A stretch of 64,000 nucleotides of DNA from Thalassobius vesicularis (GTDB taxonomy: Bacteria > Pseudomonadota > Alphaproteobacteria > Rhodobacterales > Rhodobacteraceae). The notes under the pieces were generated by a model, which saw only the letters and a list, made by a program, of their open reading frames with translations, had not been told where the DNA came from and made no database searches. Both the position numbers and the translations under genes were made by a program. The stretch spans positions 248,001 to 312,000 of the forward strand of contig NZ_SSMD01000001.1 of assembly GCF_004799325.1 (NCBI RefSeq), read 5' to 3'. Shown piece after piece: positions 37,795 to 46,735 of this stretch (the first letter of the stretch is position 1; each line of letters starts with the position of its first letter).

Positions 37795-37814
37795 TCACCC
37801 GTTGATCACGCTTT
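37789..37814. terminator. Bidirectional hairpin holding two stop codons
   Basis: Perfect 9-bp inverted repeat GCGTGATCA / TGATCACGC (37789-37797 and 37803-37811), 5-base loop, followed by TTT. The accA TGA (37792-37794) and the opposite gene's TGA (37795-37797 on the minus strand) are both in its left arm. Confidence 0.7.
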
Positions 37815-38367
37815 CCAGCCCCAGACTGGCGATCAGCCGGTAATAGCTGAACAGAACGGCCACGAAGAACGCGATCAGGATCAGCTCGTGTTTCCAGTGA
37901 TGCGCGTGGAAAAACGCGCGATCACGGTGGTGCAGCACATCCATCAGCTCGTCTCCGAAGCGGATCGACAGGAAGGTGCCGATGCCGGACAGCGCGATGA
38001 TGCTCCAATACGGCCAGGGCATCGTCAGGATCTGGTGCAGCAGCCGCGACAGGATCGTGGTGTCGTAATAGTGCGGGGCCCATGCCAGCACGGCCCCGTT
38101 CAGCCCGATGGCGATGGCCCAGACCGCGACCTCGGACAGCACCATGCGGATGCCGAACAGCAGGCGCAGCGGGAAATCCAGCAGGAACCCCGCATCGGCC
38201 ACCGGCGTGCACAGCACGAAAAAGCTCCATGTCAGGCCGGCGGCCACGCCCCCGGTGGCAAAGTCGTACTTGAAGCCGAGGTACAGGAAATACCCCACCA
38301 GCAGCGCCAGCAACGCCACGAACTTGAAGATCACCTGAGTCTTTGGATGTGCGCCATGAGTACCCAT
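37795..38367 (-). CDS. Multi-pass membrane protein of unknown function
   Basis: 190 residues from Met at 38367 (MGTHGAHPKTQ); an ATG six codons upstream is possible. Four or five hydrophobic segments are visible: residues about 13-32, 43-60, 70-95, 118-135 and 162-182. A histidine-rich stretch HHRDRAFFHAHHWKHE precedes the last segment and could bind metal. No family recognised. Convergent with accA. Confidence 0.7.
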   Translation of the reverse strand: MGTHGAHPKTQVIFKFVALLALLVGYFLYLGFKYDFATGGVAAGLTWSFFVLCTPVADAGFLLDFPLRLLFGIRMVLSEVAVWAIAIGLNGAVLAWAPHYYDTTILSRLLHQILTMPWPYWSIIALSGIGTFLSIRFGDELMDVLHHRDRAFFHAHHWKHELILIAFFVAVLFSYYRLIASLGLESVING

Positions 38368-38406
38368 GGCCCGATCATGCGGCAAAATCGGCGGGGTGCA
38401 AGCGGC

Positions 38407-39054
38407 TCAGCCCGCCAGCATCTTCAGCCCTTGCGTCACGTCCGAGCGCACCGCCAGCCGCAGCCCCGGTTCGTCCCCGGCCTTCAGCGCGGCGATGATC
38501 AGCCGGTGATATTGCGGCGGATCCTTGCGCTTCAGCCGCCCGTACAGCGCCCGCATGGTCGGCCCCAGCTGCAGCCAGACGGTTTCGGCCATCGCCAGCA
38601 TCGCAGGCGCCTGCGCGCGCAGATACAGGGTGCGGTGGAACTCCAGATTCGTGCGGATATAGCCCACGGCATCCTGCCGGGCGATCATCTCGGTCACGGT
38701 GTTGTTGATGGCCTGCAAACGGTCGATCAGCGCCATGTGGGCGCGCGGCAGGGCACGGCTGGCCAGCTCGACCTCCAGCAGGGATCGCAGCACCGCCAGT
38801 TCCTCGATCCGTTCGTTCGACAGCTCGGGCGTCGACACCCGCCCCGAGGACGACATCTGTAGCGCCCCCTCGGCCACCAGCCGGTTCAGCGCCTCGCGCG
38901 CGGGGGTCATCGACACGTCGAACTCGCGCCCCACACCGCGCAGCGTCAGCGCCTGTCCGGGCGCGATTTCGCCATGCATGATCCGGCTGCGCATGCCGCG
39001 ATACACGCGTTCATGCGCCGAGGTATTCGGATCGGGGCGGCCAGTGCTCAACAT
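38407..39054 (-). CDS. GntR family regulator (FCD/FadR type)
   Basis: 215 residues from the ATG at 39054. Winged HTH with YRGMRSRIMHGEIAPGQALTLRGVGREFDVSMTPAREAL and a helical FCD effector domain with the expected His residues (including EFHRTLYLRA). Members regulate use of organic acids, sugar acids or aromatic compounds. No catabolic genes adjoin it, so the effector cannot be named. Confidence 0.9.
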   Translation of the reverse strand: MLSTGRPDPNTSAHERVYRGMRSRIMHGEIAPGQALTLRGVGREFDVSMTPAREALNRLVAEGALQMSSSGRVSTPELSNERIEELAVLRSLLEVELASRALPRAHMALIDRLQAINNTVTEMIARQDAVGYIRTNLEFHRTLYLRAQAPAMLAMAETVWLQLGPTMRALYGRLKRKDPPQYHRLIIAALKAGDEPGLRLAVRSDVTQGLKMLAG

Positions 39055-39086
39055 GCTGGCATTTGTGATCACAAACGCGCCGTGCG

Positions 39087-39779
39087 TCAATCGCCAAAGC
39101 GATAGCGGTGCAACTGGTTGCCGTGGCTGCGCAGCCATTTGCGCTGGGTCTCGTACGGGCCATACAGCTGCGTGACCGTGTTCCAGAACGCGGGCGAGTG
39201 GTTCATCTGCGCCAGATGCGCGACCTCATGCGCCGCGACATAGGCCAGCACCGGCGGCGGCGCCAACACCAGACGCCACGAATACATCAGCCCGCCCCGT
39301 GACGAACACGACCCCCAGCGCGAGCGTGCGTCCCGCAGCGTCACCCCATCATAGCCGCGCCCCAACTTCTGGGCATAGTGATCCGAGGCCGCGACCAGCC
39401 GATCCCGCGCCAGTTCACGTAGCCAGGCCGCCAGCCGCGCGGCGACGCGATCCTCGGGGCCCGGCACGCCCAGCGTCTCGGCGCCCAGGATGACACGGCG
39501 GCCCGCAACCGGCTCGATCTGCCGTGGCACGCCCTCGACCGGCAGGGTCACGCCATGCCCGATCTGCACCACGTCCGGCTGCTGTTGCAGGTGGCTGCGA
39601 ATCCAGTCGGCCTTTTCGCGGGCAAAGGCCAGCGCCTCGGCCTCGCGCACGTTTGGGGGGGCTGTCAGCACCACGCGCCCATCCAGCCCGGACACCCGCA
39701 GCGAAATCCTGCGCGCCCGCGCGGATCGCCTCAAATGAACTGGAATCGGGGGGTTGCCCGGCAGGACGTGATGCCCCAT
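39087..39779 (-). CDS. YgjP-type (DUF45/SprT-like) metallopeptidase
   Basis: 230 residues with the zinc motif HEVAHLAQMNHSPAFW near the C-terminus (HExxH plus a downstream His) and the conserved RSRWGSCSSRGGL segment. This is the M48-related YgjP/DUF45 domain. Probably cytoplasmic; no signal peptide. Divergent from the TIGR02300 gene. Confidence 0.88.
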   Translation of the reverse strand: MGHHVLPGNPPIPVHLRRSARARRISLRVSGLDGRVVLTAPPNVREAEALAFAREKADWIRSHLQQQPDVVQIGHGVTLPVEGVPRQIEPVAGRRVILGAETLGVPGPEDRVAARLAAWLRELARDRLVAASDHYAQKLGRGYDGVTLRDARSRWGSCSSRGGLMYSWRLVLAPPPVLAYVAAHEVAHLAQMNHSPAFWNTVTQLYGPYETQRKWLRSHGNQLHRYRFGD

Positions 39780-39896
39780 ATCGCCTCCTGACTGCGAATC
39801 CTTGTGCGGGCCCGGAAAGGCTTTGACACACGGGAACTGTTATGGCAGTTGGCGCGGATCGTCGACAAGACCACATGGATCAAGAGGGGATTAACC

Positions 39897-40220
39897 ATGC
39901 CCAAGGAAGAATGGGGCACTAAGCGTATTTGCCCGACCACCGGCAAACGGTTTTATGACCTGAACAGAAACCCGATCGTCAGCCCCTACACGGGCGAGGT
40001 CGTGGAACTGGAAACCACCAAGGCCCGCATGATCGCTGCTGACGCAGCGGATGCCGCCAACAAGAAGATGCGCTCGGCCGATCTGGACGGCGATGATGAC
40101 GTTCTGGACGATGACGTTGACGTCGATCTGGATGACGATCTGCTGGACGAAGACGAAGACGATGAAAACGTCTCGCTGGACGACTTGGCAGACGTTGCTT
40201 CGGACGATGACGACTCCTGA
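39897..40220 (+). CDS. TIGR02300 'FYDLN' acidic protein
   Basis: 107 residues from the ATG at 39897 (MPKEEWGTKRICPTTGKRFYDLN). The N-terminal half is the alphaproteobacterial TIGR02300 domain, with a zinc-ribbon-like ICPTTGKRFYDLNRNPIVSPYTGE. The C-terminal half is almost entirely Asp/Glu. Function unknown. A tRNA-Ala gene follows. Confidence 0.9.
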   Translation: MPKEEWGTKRICPTTGKRFYDLNRNPIVSPYTGEVVELETTKARMIAADAADAANKKMRSADLDGDDDVLDDDVDVDLDDDLLDEDEDDENVSLDDLADVASDDDDS

Positions 40221-40324
40221 GATCAGGGCTGAATAATTCTTTCCAGGGGCGGAATTTTCCGCTTGATCCCGCCCCCGGCTTCCCATAGATAGCGGCCCAC
40301 GGATCAGATTGGTCCGTTGGTTAC

Positions 40325-40400
<76 letters not shown>

Positions 40401-40490
40401 AACCTCCTCTTCAGGACAGATTTTGGTACGGGATTTCGCGCAGGCGAAGGCCCGTTTTTGCCGTTTCTCGGGCCCGGTTTCGGTGCCCGC

Positions 40491-40530
40491 AAAAAGGGCC
40501 TGCCCCGTTGTACGGAACAGGCCCAAAATC
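40491..40530 (-). terminator. Terminator for the TRAP permease genes
   Basis: GGGCCTG / CAGGCCC stem (40496-40502 and 40518-40524) with AAAAA at its left, giving UUUUU on the minus strand. It lies 50 bases beyond the dctM stop. Apart from the tRNA, I see nothing else in 40221-40574. Confidence 0.8.
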
Positions 40531-40574
40531 TTACGATTCTCCGGGTAAAGCAGAGGTTACACCAGCGCCCCGCC

Positions 40575-41933
40575 TCAGTAGATCAGCCGCACCAGCAGCA
40601 TCGTGATCGACGGAAAGGCGACCAGAACGATGATCCGCAGGATGTCCGACACCACGAAGGGCAGCGCCCCGCGATAGGTTTCCGCGATACCGGTTCGCGT
40701 AGACAAGGCGTTGATAACAAACAGATTCATCCCAACCGGCGGGGTGATCAGCCCGATTTCGGCCGACATCAGCACCAGGATGCCGAACCAGATGCCCACC
40801 TCGGCCTGCGGGATGCCGAAATCCAGCCCGGTGATGATCGGAATAAAGATCGGAACGGTCAGGAAAATCATCGCCAGCGAGTCCATGACCGTGCCTAACA
40901 CCAAGTAAAGTAACAACATTCCGCTGAGGATCAGCCAGGGGCTGACTTGTGTCTCCAGGAAAAACTGGGCCAGGGTCTGGGGCACTTGCGCCGCGGCAAG
41001 GAATGAGTTGTAGACCCCCGCCGCCAGGATGATGAAGAAAATCATGGCCGAGGTTTGCCCCGCCGACAGAAGCGATGCCTTGATTTCCCGCAGGCTCAAC
41101 CCGCCTTTCACCCACGCCACAATTGCCGTCCCCGCAACGCCGACAGCCGCCGCGGCGGTGGGTGAAAACGCGCCGGAATAGATCCCGCCGATGACCAGCG
41201 CAAAGATGGTCATGACCGGCCAGACCTGCACCAACGCCTTGAAACGTTTGGAATAATCCAGACGAGGCAGCGCGTTTCCGGACCCTGGAACCAGCCTCGC
41301 ATAGACCGCGATCGTGGCCATGTAGCCCAGCATCGCGATGATGCCCGGCACGAAGGCGGCGACGAACAGCTTCTCGATATTTTCCTCGGCCAGGATCGCG
41401 TAGACGACCAGCACGACGGACGGCGGGATCAGAATGCCCAGCGTCCCACCGGCCGCCAGCGCCCCCGTGGCCAGCGCACCCGAGTAGCCCGCGCGCTCAA
41501 GTTCAGGAAGGGCAACGCGCCCCATCGCCGACGCCGTCGCCAAGGACGAGCCGCACACCGCCCCGAACCCCGCGGAGGCGCCGATCGCCGCCATCGCCAA
41601 CCCGCCCCGACGATGGCCCAGCCATGCCTCGGCGGCTTTGAACAGGGCTGCGGACATGCCGCCCCGGGTGGCGAATTCGCTCATCAACAGGAACAGCGGG
41701 ATGATCGACAGCGAGTAGCTAGTCATCGTTCCATAAGTGAATGTTTTCAATTGGCTATCCATCATCCGCATGTTGCCGGACACGACATAGGTGCCCAGCA
41801 ATCCGGTGATGAACATTGCGGCCGACAGCGGCAGACGAAATGCGATCAAGACCAGCAGAAACGGAAAGCTGAGCAAGCCGATCTGGAAGCTCGAGAAGTG
41901 AGTGGTGACGAAGTCCAGCATGGCGGCCCACAC
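40575..41933 (-). CDS. TRAP transporter large permease (DctM)
   Basis: 452 residues, about 12 hydrophobic segments. The family motif GxxASAMGRVALPELERAGYS-like region and the ILIPPSVVLVVYAILAEENIEKLF segment identify DctM. It carries out sodium-driven uptake with the small permease and binding protein encoded directly upstream. The tandem-HTH LysR gene and the gal operon next door suggest an aromatic acid as substrate. Confidence 0.93.
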   Translation of the reverse strand: MWAAMLDFVTTHFSSFQIGLLSFPFLLVLIAFRLPLSAAMFITGLLGTYVVSGNMRMMDSQLKTFTYGTMTSYSLSIIPLFLLMSEFATRGGMSAALFKAAEAWLGHRRGGLAMAAIGASAGFGAVCGSSLATASAMGRVALPELERAGYSGALATGALAAGGTLGILIPPSVVLVVYAILAEENIEKLFVAAFVPGIIAMLGYMATIAVYARLVPGSGNALPRLDYSKRFKALVQVWPVMTIFALVIGGIYSGAFSPTAAAAVGVAGTAIVAWVKGGLSLREIKASLLSAGQTSAMIFFIILAAGVYNSFLAAAQVPQTLAQFFLETQVSPWLILSGMLLLYLVLGTVMDSLAMIFLTVPIFIPIITGLDFGIPQAEVGIWFGILVLMSAEIGLITPPVGMNLFVINALSTRTGIAETYRGALPFVVSDILRIIVLVAFPSITMLLVRLIY

Positions 41934-41934
41934 G

Positions 41935-42552
41935 TTAGGCGGTCAGTGCGCGCAGGCTGCGCAGAACGCAGAAGGCGGCGACCAGGAAGAAGGAGATGGT
42001 GCAAAGCTCGGCCACGACATAGGTCGGCCACAGGGGCAGGCCAAGGATCTGGCTTTCCTGCGCAGTCCGAACGCGGTCGGCAAAGCCCGAAAGGTCGCCG
42101 CTGACCAGCAGATCCAGCGCGCCGGCCTGCTTGCCCCGCGGCTTATCGAAGATCAGATACCATTGCCGTGTCATGACCATCCACGCGATGGCGCACAGGG
42201 ACAGGTCCGCAAGGACATCCAATACACGATTGAAACCATTGCCAAATTTGGATTCGAACAGGTCTATACGGATGTGGCCGCGGCGGATCATGACCCAAGG
42301 CAGCGCCGAGAACAGGGCCAAACCGACACCGTAGGTGACCAGCTCCTCCTCTCCCAGGATGGCGCGCAGCCAGGGCGCGCTGTCGGTCAGGGCATCGACG
42401 CCAAACGCGGTGTCCAACATGCGGCGGGCCAGCTTCAGGATGATCGACAGACAGGTGACGACGGTGGCGAAAATCAGCCCAAGGCCACCCAGCAGGGCGA
42501 TGCCTTCGGCAAAGCGGGTAAAGGCCCGCTCGGTTCGGTCGAAAAGGGTCAT
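41935..42552 (-). CDS. TRAP transporter small permease (DctQ)
   Basis: 205 residues from the ATG at 42552 (MTLFDRTERAFTRFAEGIALLGG). Four transmembrane segments (near 15-40, 75-100, 115-130 and 172-198). The signature around GEEELVTYGVGLALFSALPWVMIRRGHIRIDL fits DctQ. It ends one base before dctM starts. Confidence 0.9.
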   Translation of the reverse strand: MTLFDRTERAFTRFAEGIALLGGLGLIFATVVTCLSIILKLARRMLDTAFGVDALTDSAPWLRAILGEEELVTYGVGLALFSALPWVMIRRGHIRIDLFESKFGNGFNRVLDVLADLSLCAIAWMVMTRQWYLIFDKPRGKQAGALDLLVSGDLSGFADRVRTAQESQILGLPLWPTYVVAELCTISFFLVAAFCVLRSLRALTA

Positions 42553-42596
42553 GGGGGGTATCCAGACAAGGCGGCCCCCGCAGGGGCCGCGCTGAG

Positions 42597-43616
42597 TTAC
42601 TGATTGGCCGCGATCAGGGCCTTGGCTTGTTCGATCGCCGCAGTGCCGTCGAACCCTTCGCCGGTGGCGCGCTCGACCCAGCGGTCGTAGACGGGTTTGG
42701 AGGCCGCGATCCACCGCGCCACCTCCGCCTCATCCAGCTGGATGATGGCGTTGCCTTCGGCCTTGGACCGGCCGAACGTGTCCGCGTCGCGCATGACTTC
42801 GCCGGCGAACTGGGACAGGGCCTTGCCGGTCTCTGCATCCAGGATTGCGCGCAGGTCGTCGGGCATGCCCTCGTAGACATCCCAGTTCATCGCCAGCACG
42901 AAGGTCGAGGTGTACAGCGCCTTGGCCCCGCCCAGCTCGGTGTGATTGTGAACCAGTTCGGCCAGCTTGATCGAGGGCGTCACCTCCCACGGGATCACGG
43001 TGCCGTTGATCACGCCCTTGGACAGGTTTTCCGGGATCTTCGGCAGAGGCATCCCGACCGGGGTCGCGCCCAGTTCGGCCAGCAGGTCGGTCACGATACG
43101 GGTCGGACCGCGCATCTCCTTGCCGGCCATATCCTCCAGCTTGGTGATCGGATCTTTGGAGTGGATGACGCCAGGACCGTGGACCCAGCCCGCCAGAATC
43201 TTGGTGTCCTTGAATTCGCCATCCTGCAGATCGCTTTGGACCAGATCCCAGAATGCCTTGGAGGTCGCAACCGAGTCCTCCATGATGAAGGGCAGTTCGA
43301 ACACTTCGGCACGGTTGAACCGACCCGTGGTGTAGCCCGGCAGCGTCAGCACTGCCTCGACCGCGCCATCGGCCGCCTGATCGTACAGATCGCCCGGACG
43401 GCCGCCCAGGGACATGCTGTCATAGGGTTCGATCTTGATGCGGCCGTTGCTGGCGGCGGCGACGCGCTCGGCCCACGGCACCAGGAATTTGGAGTGCAGC
43501 GGCGCTTTCTGAGACATGAAGTGATGGACGCGAATGGTGACGTCTTGTGCCTGCGCAAAGCCTGCGGCGGCGGTCAGGACCAAGGCGCCCAAGGTGGATT
43601 TCAAAAGTCTTTGCAT
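42597..43616 (-). CDS. TRAP substrate-binding protein (DctP), gal-linked
   Basis: 339 residues with a signal peptide (MQRLLKSTLGALVLTAAAGFAQA). DctP fold with VGMPLPKIPENLSKGVINGTVIPWEV, where the acid-binding Arg sits shortly before in RGPTRIV. It is clearly paralogous to the binding protein at 60789-61835 (shared VFELPF, WVHGPGxIH, LGATPVGMP and GTxIPWEVT). It heads the dctPQM set and is preceded by a LysR-type site. Confidence 0.93.
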   Translation of the reverse strand: MQRLLKSTLGALVLTAAAGFAQAQDVTIRVHHFMSQKAPLHSKFLVPWAERVAAASNGRIKIEPYDSMSLGGRPGDLYDQAADGAVEAVLTLPGYTTGRFNRAEVFELPFIMEDSVATSKAFWDLVQSDLQDGEFKDTKILAGWVHGPGVIHSKDPITKLEDMAGKEMRGPTRIVTDLLAELGATPVGMPLPKIPENLSKGVINGTVIPWEVTPSIKLAELVHNHTELGGAKALYTSTFVLAMNWDVYEGMPDDLRAILDAETGKALSQFAGEVMRDADTFGRSKAEGNAIIQLDEAEVARWIAASKPVYDRWVERATGEGFDGTAAIEQAKALIAANQ

Positions 43617-43694
43617 AAGTTCCTCCCCAATGCTGACGATTGGCAGAGAGGTATCATCGGGACCGTTCCTGCGATAATTGGAAGGCGGCGACCA

Positions 43695-43713
43695 CTATTA
43701 ATTTTTGCTATAA
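43695..43713. promoter_or_regulatory. Putative LysR site CTAT-N11-ATAA before dctP
   Basis: CTAT at 43695-43698 and ATAA at 43710-43713, separated by 11 bases, fits the T-N11-A form of LysR operators. It differs by one base from the site at 44910-44928. It lies about 80 bases upstream of the dctP start, just after the lysR stop. Confidence 0.6.
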
Positions 43714-43715
43714 AC

Positions 43716-44897
43716 TTAGTTTTCACCAAACTCTGTGGCGAGCTCCCGCAGGATCGACATCAACGTCTTTTGGGTCTGGGTCGGTCGCCAATCTGCGCGC
43801 CATGTCATACCGATTTCCCTCGGGCTATCGCTCAGATCAATCGGTATTCTGTACAGCGACCCGGTGCGGAGCTCTTCGCTGACCTGGTTGGCTGAGATCA
43901 TCGTCAGCCTGTCGCTGTCCTGCAAAAGTCCACGCACCAGCAGCATCGCGTTCGACTCGATCACCGCGCCGTGTCGCCCCCCGAAGAACGCATCGAAATG
44001 CGCGCGCGTTGGTGTGCCTTTGCGGGCCACCACCCAAGGATACGCGGCCAGATCGGTCTTGGAGGGGCGGGTGTCGCGTAAGGGATGGGACGGACCGCAG
44101 AACACACCCAGACGGTCGGTGAACAGCGTTTCCTGCACAACGTCGGGGGCTGGGGCGGGCCAGCGCAACGCGCCCAGCATCAGGTCAATTTCGCCGTGCC
44201 GCAAGGCGTGCAGCATCTCGTCATACGAGCTGTCGCTCACCGATATTTGCAGACGCGGACGCAGACTTGCCAGTTGGTTGAGCGCTCGCGGAAGGATGGT
44301 GCCCCTGGCCAAAGGCAGGCTGCCGATGCGCAAAACGCCTCTCTCAACCCCTTGTAATTGACCGATATCGTCGATGGCGTGATCCATCTCGGCAAAGGCC
44401 AGACGAGCGGCGCGGACAAGTAGTTCGGCGGCTGGGGTCAACTCGATCCCCTTTGGGCGCTTCACAAAAAGGGGTTGTTCAGACAGCGCCTCCAGATCCC
44501 GCGCGGTTCGGTAGAGCGACGGCTGGGACACCCCCACAGACCGCGCCGCGACCGAGAAATTTCCATGCCCGGCCACCGCGATCAAGGCGCGCAACTGGGT
44601 GCTGGTCAGCTGGTCGGCAAAGCCCGCACCCTTACGCGTCTTTTGCGCGGCGGCCCTGAGCAGATCCAACGCCCGCAGGGTTCGCAAATACAGAATTTCG
44701 GCGGCTTGCGTCGGCACCATGCCCTTGCTGGACCGGGCAAATAGCTGGACGCCAAAGTCGTTTTCCAGCCGTGCAATCGCTTGGGTAATGGCGGGTTGGG
44801 ACAGATGCACTGCCCCGGTCGCAGCTGATATCCCGCCACTTCGGCACACCTCGGCAAAAGCTTTCAGGTGTCTGAGGTTGAAATTCTGGCCCTGCAA
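43716..44897 (-). CDS. LysR-type regulator with two tandem HTH domains
   Basis: 393 residues, about 90 longer than a normal LysR protein. Residues 8-66 form a LysR HTH (LRHLKAFAEVCRSGGISAATGAVHLSQPAITQAIARLE), and residues 99-157 form a second (STQLRALIAVAGHGNFSVAARSVGVSQPSLYRTARDLE). The effector domain follows from about 184 to the end. It is divergent from galB and upstream of dctPQM, and a T-N11-A site lies on each side. It probably controls both operons in response to a pathway compound. Confidence 0.9.
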   Translation of the reverse strand: MQGQNFNLRHLKAFAEVCRSGGISAATGAVHLSQPAITQAIARLENDFGVQLFARSSKGMVPTQAAEILYLRTLRALDLLRAAAQKTRKGAGFADQLTSTQLRALIAVAGHGNFSVAARSVGVSQPSLYRTARDLEALSEQPLFVKRPKGIELTPAAELLVRAARLAFAEMDHAIDDIGQLQGVERGVLRIGSLPLARGTILPRALNQLASLRPRLQISVSDSSYDEMLHALRHGEIDLMLGALRWPAPAPDVVQETLFTDRLGVFCGPSHPLRDTRPSKTDLAAYPWVVARKGTPTRAHFDAFFGGRHGAVIESNAMLLVRGLLQDSDRLTMISANQVSEELRTGSLYRIPIDLSDSPREIGMTWRADWRPTQTQKTLMSILRELATEFGEN

Positions 44898-44909
44898 TTT
44901 TCAAAATCC

Positions 44910-44928
44910 CTATAGCTAAATCAAATAG
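44910..44928. promoter_or_regulatory. Putative LysR site CTAT-N11-ATAG between lysR and galB
   Basis: Perfect inverted repeat CTAT / ATAG separated by 11 bases (44910-44913 and 44925-44928), the classical LysR T-N11-A box. It lies just outside the lysR start and about 80 bases upstream of the galB start. Confidence 0.7.
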
Positions 44929-45006
44929 TGCTGCACCGGGAATGAAATGGCAAGTCGTGTGGGCCACCGTCATGTTGCGTCCAAACCTGTCAGGGGGAGA
45001 ACAACA

Positions 45007-45738
45007 TTGACTGATAAGAAAACCGCACTGGTGATTTCCGCACACGCCGCCGATTTTGTCTGGCGCTGCGGTGGGGCGATCGCGCTGCATCAGAAACTCG
45101 GTTACGAGGTGACGGTCGCCTGCCTGTCCTATGGCGAGCGTGGCGAAAGCGCCCGCCTGTGGAAAGAGGGCAAGTCTCTGGACCAGGTCAAATCGATCCG
45201 GCGCACCGAGGCGGAAAACGCCGCTGCCGCGCTGCACGTCCACGATATCCAGTTTCTGGACCTTGGGGATTACCCTCTGAACCTGGGGCAAGAGGCGCAG
45301 GAACGCGTGGTGGATATCATCCGCGCCGTTCAGCCGCGCTTTATGCTCAGCCACTCGCAATATGACCCGTACAACACCGACCACATGCGCACGACCGAGT
45401 TCGTGCTGACCTGCCGGATGATCGCGCAGGCCTGGGGTCACAATCCGGGGCAAAAGGTGCTGGGCGCGCCGCAGTTGTACCTGTTCGAACCGCACCAGAC
45501 CGAGCAGATGGGATGGAAACCCGACACCTTCCTGGACATCACCGAGGTCTGGGACCAGAAGCGCGCCGCTATCGAGTGCATGGAGGGGCAGCACCACCTT
45601 TGGGACTACTACACCAACGTGGCACAGAACCGGGGCAACCATTTTCGTAGGAACTCGGGCGGGCAGGCGGGTGGGCGCGCAGCCCGGTATGCCGAGGGCT
45701 TTCAATCCGTGTTCCCCCGCACCGTCGACGAGCTTTGA
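45007..45738 (+). CDS. galB: 4-oxalomesaconate hydratase (GalB, PIG-L family)
   Basis: 243 residues. I choose a TTG start at 45007 because AGGGGGAGA lies 7 bases upstream and the protein then begins MTDKKTALVISAHAADFVWR, as in Pseudomonas GalB; an ATG at 44947 has no ribosome site. Zinc ligands are His13, Asp16 and His126 (SAHAAD, NTDH). GalB hydrates the enol/keto form of 4-oxalomesaconate to 4-carboxy-4-hydroxy-2-oxoadipate. First gene of a four-gene operon with a dioxygenase, galC and galD. Confidence 0.88.
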   Translation: MTDKKTALVISAHAADFVWRCGGAIALHQKLGYEVTVACLSYGERGESARLWKEGKSLDQVKSIRRTEAENAAAALHVHDIQFLDLGDYPLNLGQEAQERVVDIIRAVQPRFMLSHSQYDPYNTDHMRTTEFVLTCRMIAQAWGHNPGQKVLGAPQLYLFEPHQTEQMGWKPDTFLDITEVWDQKRAAIECMEGQHHLWDYYTNVAQNRGNHFRRNSGGQAGGRAARYAEGFQSVFPRTVDEL

Positions 45739-45748
45739 GGAGGGCCCG

Positions 45749-46708
45749 ATGAACGCACCGACCAACCCGTCCTTCGATATCGCGCATCTGGCGCATGTCG
45801 AGATTTACACCGACAAATTCGACGAAAGCCTGGACTTTTTCACCCGCGTCTTCGGGCTGAAACTGTCCGGTCAGGATGACACCAGCGCCTATCTGCGGGC
45901 TTGGGACGATTACGAATACCACTCGTTGAAGCTGACCCGCCACCACACCACCGGCGTCGGGCATATCGGCTATCGCGCCGCCAGCCCCGAGGCGTTAGAG
46001 CGTCGCGTGGCCGCCATCACCGCGTCAGGCTACACCGTTCATGGCTGGAACGACGGCGATCTGGGGCATGGTCGCGCGTTCCGGTTCGAGGACCCGTTCG
46101 GGCACGTTTTCGAAATCTACTACGACACCCAACGCGCCCCGGCGGACGATCCCTCGGCGCTGAAAAACATGGCGTCGCGGTTCCATGCACAGGGGGCCTG
46201 CCCGCGCCGGATCGACCACCTGAACTTGCTCAGCGCGGACGTTACCGAGTTCCGCCGCTTCATGGAAACCTGTCTGGGCAGCCGCGTGACCGAGATGATC
46301 CAGCTGGACAACGGACGCTTGGGCGGTTGCTGGTTCACGGTCAACAACAAGACCTACGACCTTGCCTGCACCGAGGAACACGGTGGTGGCAACGGCCGTC
46401 TGCACCACGTCACCTATGCCACCGATCAGCGCGAGGACATCCTGCGCGCCGCGGACGTGTTCCTGGAAAACGGCATCCACATCGAAACCGGGCCACACAA
46501 GCACGCCATTCAGGGCACGTTCTTTCTGTACGTCTGGGAACCGGCGGGCAACCGGGTGGAGCTGGCCAACGCCGGCGCGCGCCTGATCCTAGCCCCGGAT
46601 TGGGAACCCGTCGTCTGGACCGAAGCCGACCGCAAGAAGGGTCAGGCCTGGGGGTTGAAAACGATCGAGAGCTTCCACACGCACGGCACACCTCCTGTAA
46701 GCCGCTGA
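45749..46708 (+). CDS. Type I (VOC) extradiol ring-cleavage dioxygenase
   Basis: 319 residues, 10 bases after galB, preceded by GAGGAGG. Two VOC domains: residues about 10-125 (HLAHVEIYTDKFDESLDFFTRVFG) and 153-275 (RIDHLNLLSADVTEFRRFMETCLG). The likely Fe ligands are His157, His220 (RLHHVTYATD) and Glu271 (GNRVELAN). The end, DWEPVVWTEADRKKGQAWG, resembles catechol 2,3-dioxygenase. In this operon it should make a substrate for GalB/GalD, i.e. 4-oxalomesaconate, which in known pathways comes from unrelated LigB-fold enzymes. The true substrate (gallate or another trihydroxylated acid) is inferred. Confidence 0.88.
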   Translation: MNAPTNPSFDIAHLAHVEIYTDKFDESLDFFTRVFGLKLSGQDDTSAYLRAWDDYEYHSLKLTRHHTTGVGHIGYRAASPEALERRVAAITASGYTVHGWNDGDLGHGRAFRFEDPFGHVFEIYYDTQRAPADDPSALKNMASRFHAQGACPRRIDHLNLLSADVTEFRRFMETCLGSRVTEMIQLDNGRLGGCWFTVNNKTYDLACTEEHGGGNGRLHHVTYATDQREDILRAADVFLENGIHIETGPHKHAIQGTFFLYVWEPAGNRVELANAGARLILAPDWEPVVWTEADRKKGQAWGLKTIESFHTHGTPPVSR

Positions 46709-46735
46709 CCTGAAACAGTAAAAAGGAACAGACTC

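Noticed and set aside
44947-45006. ATG at 44947 as the galB start
   Set aside because: The added residues are not conserved in appearance and have no Shine-Dalgarno, while the TTG at 45007 has one and matches GalB's usual start.
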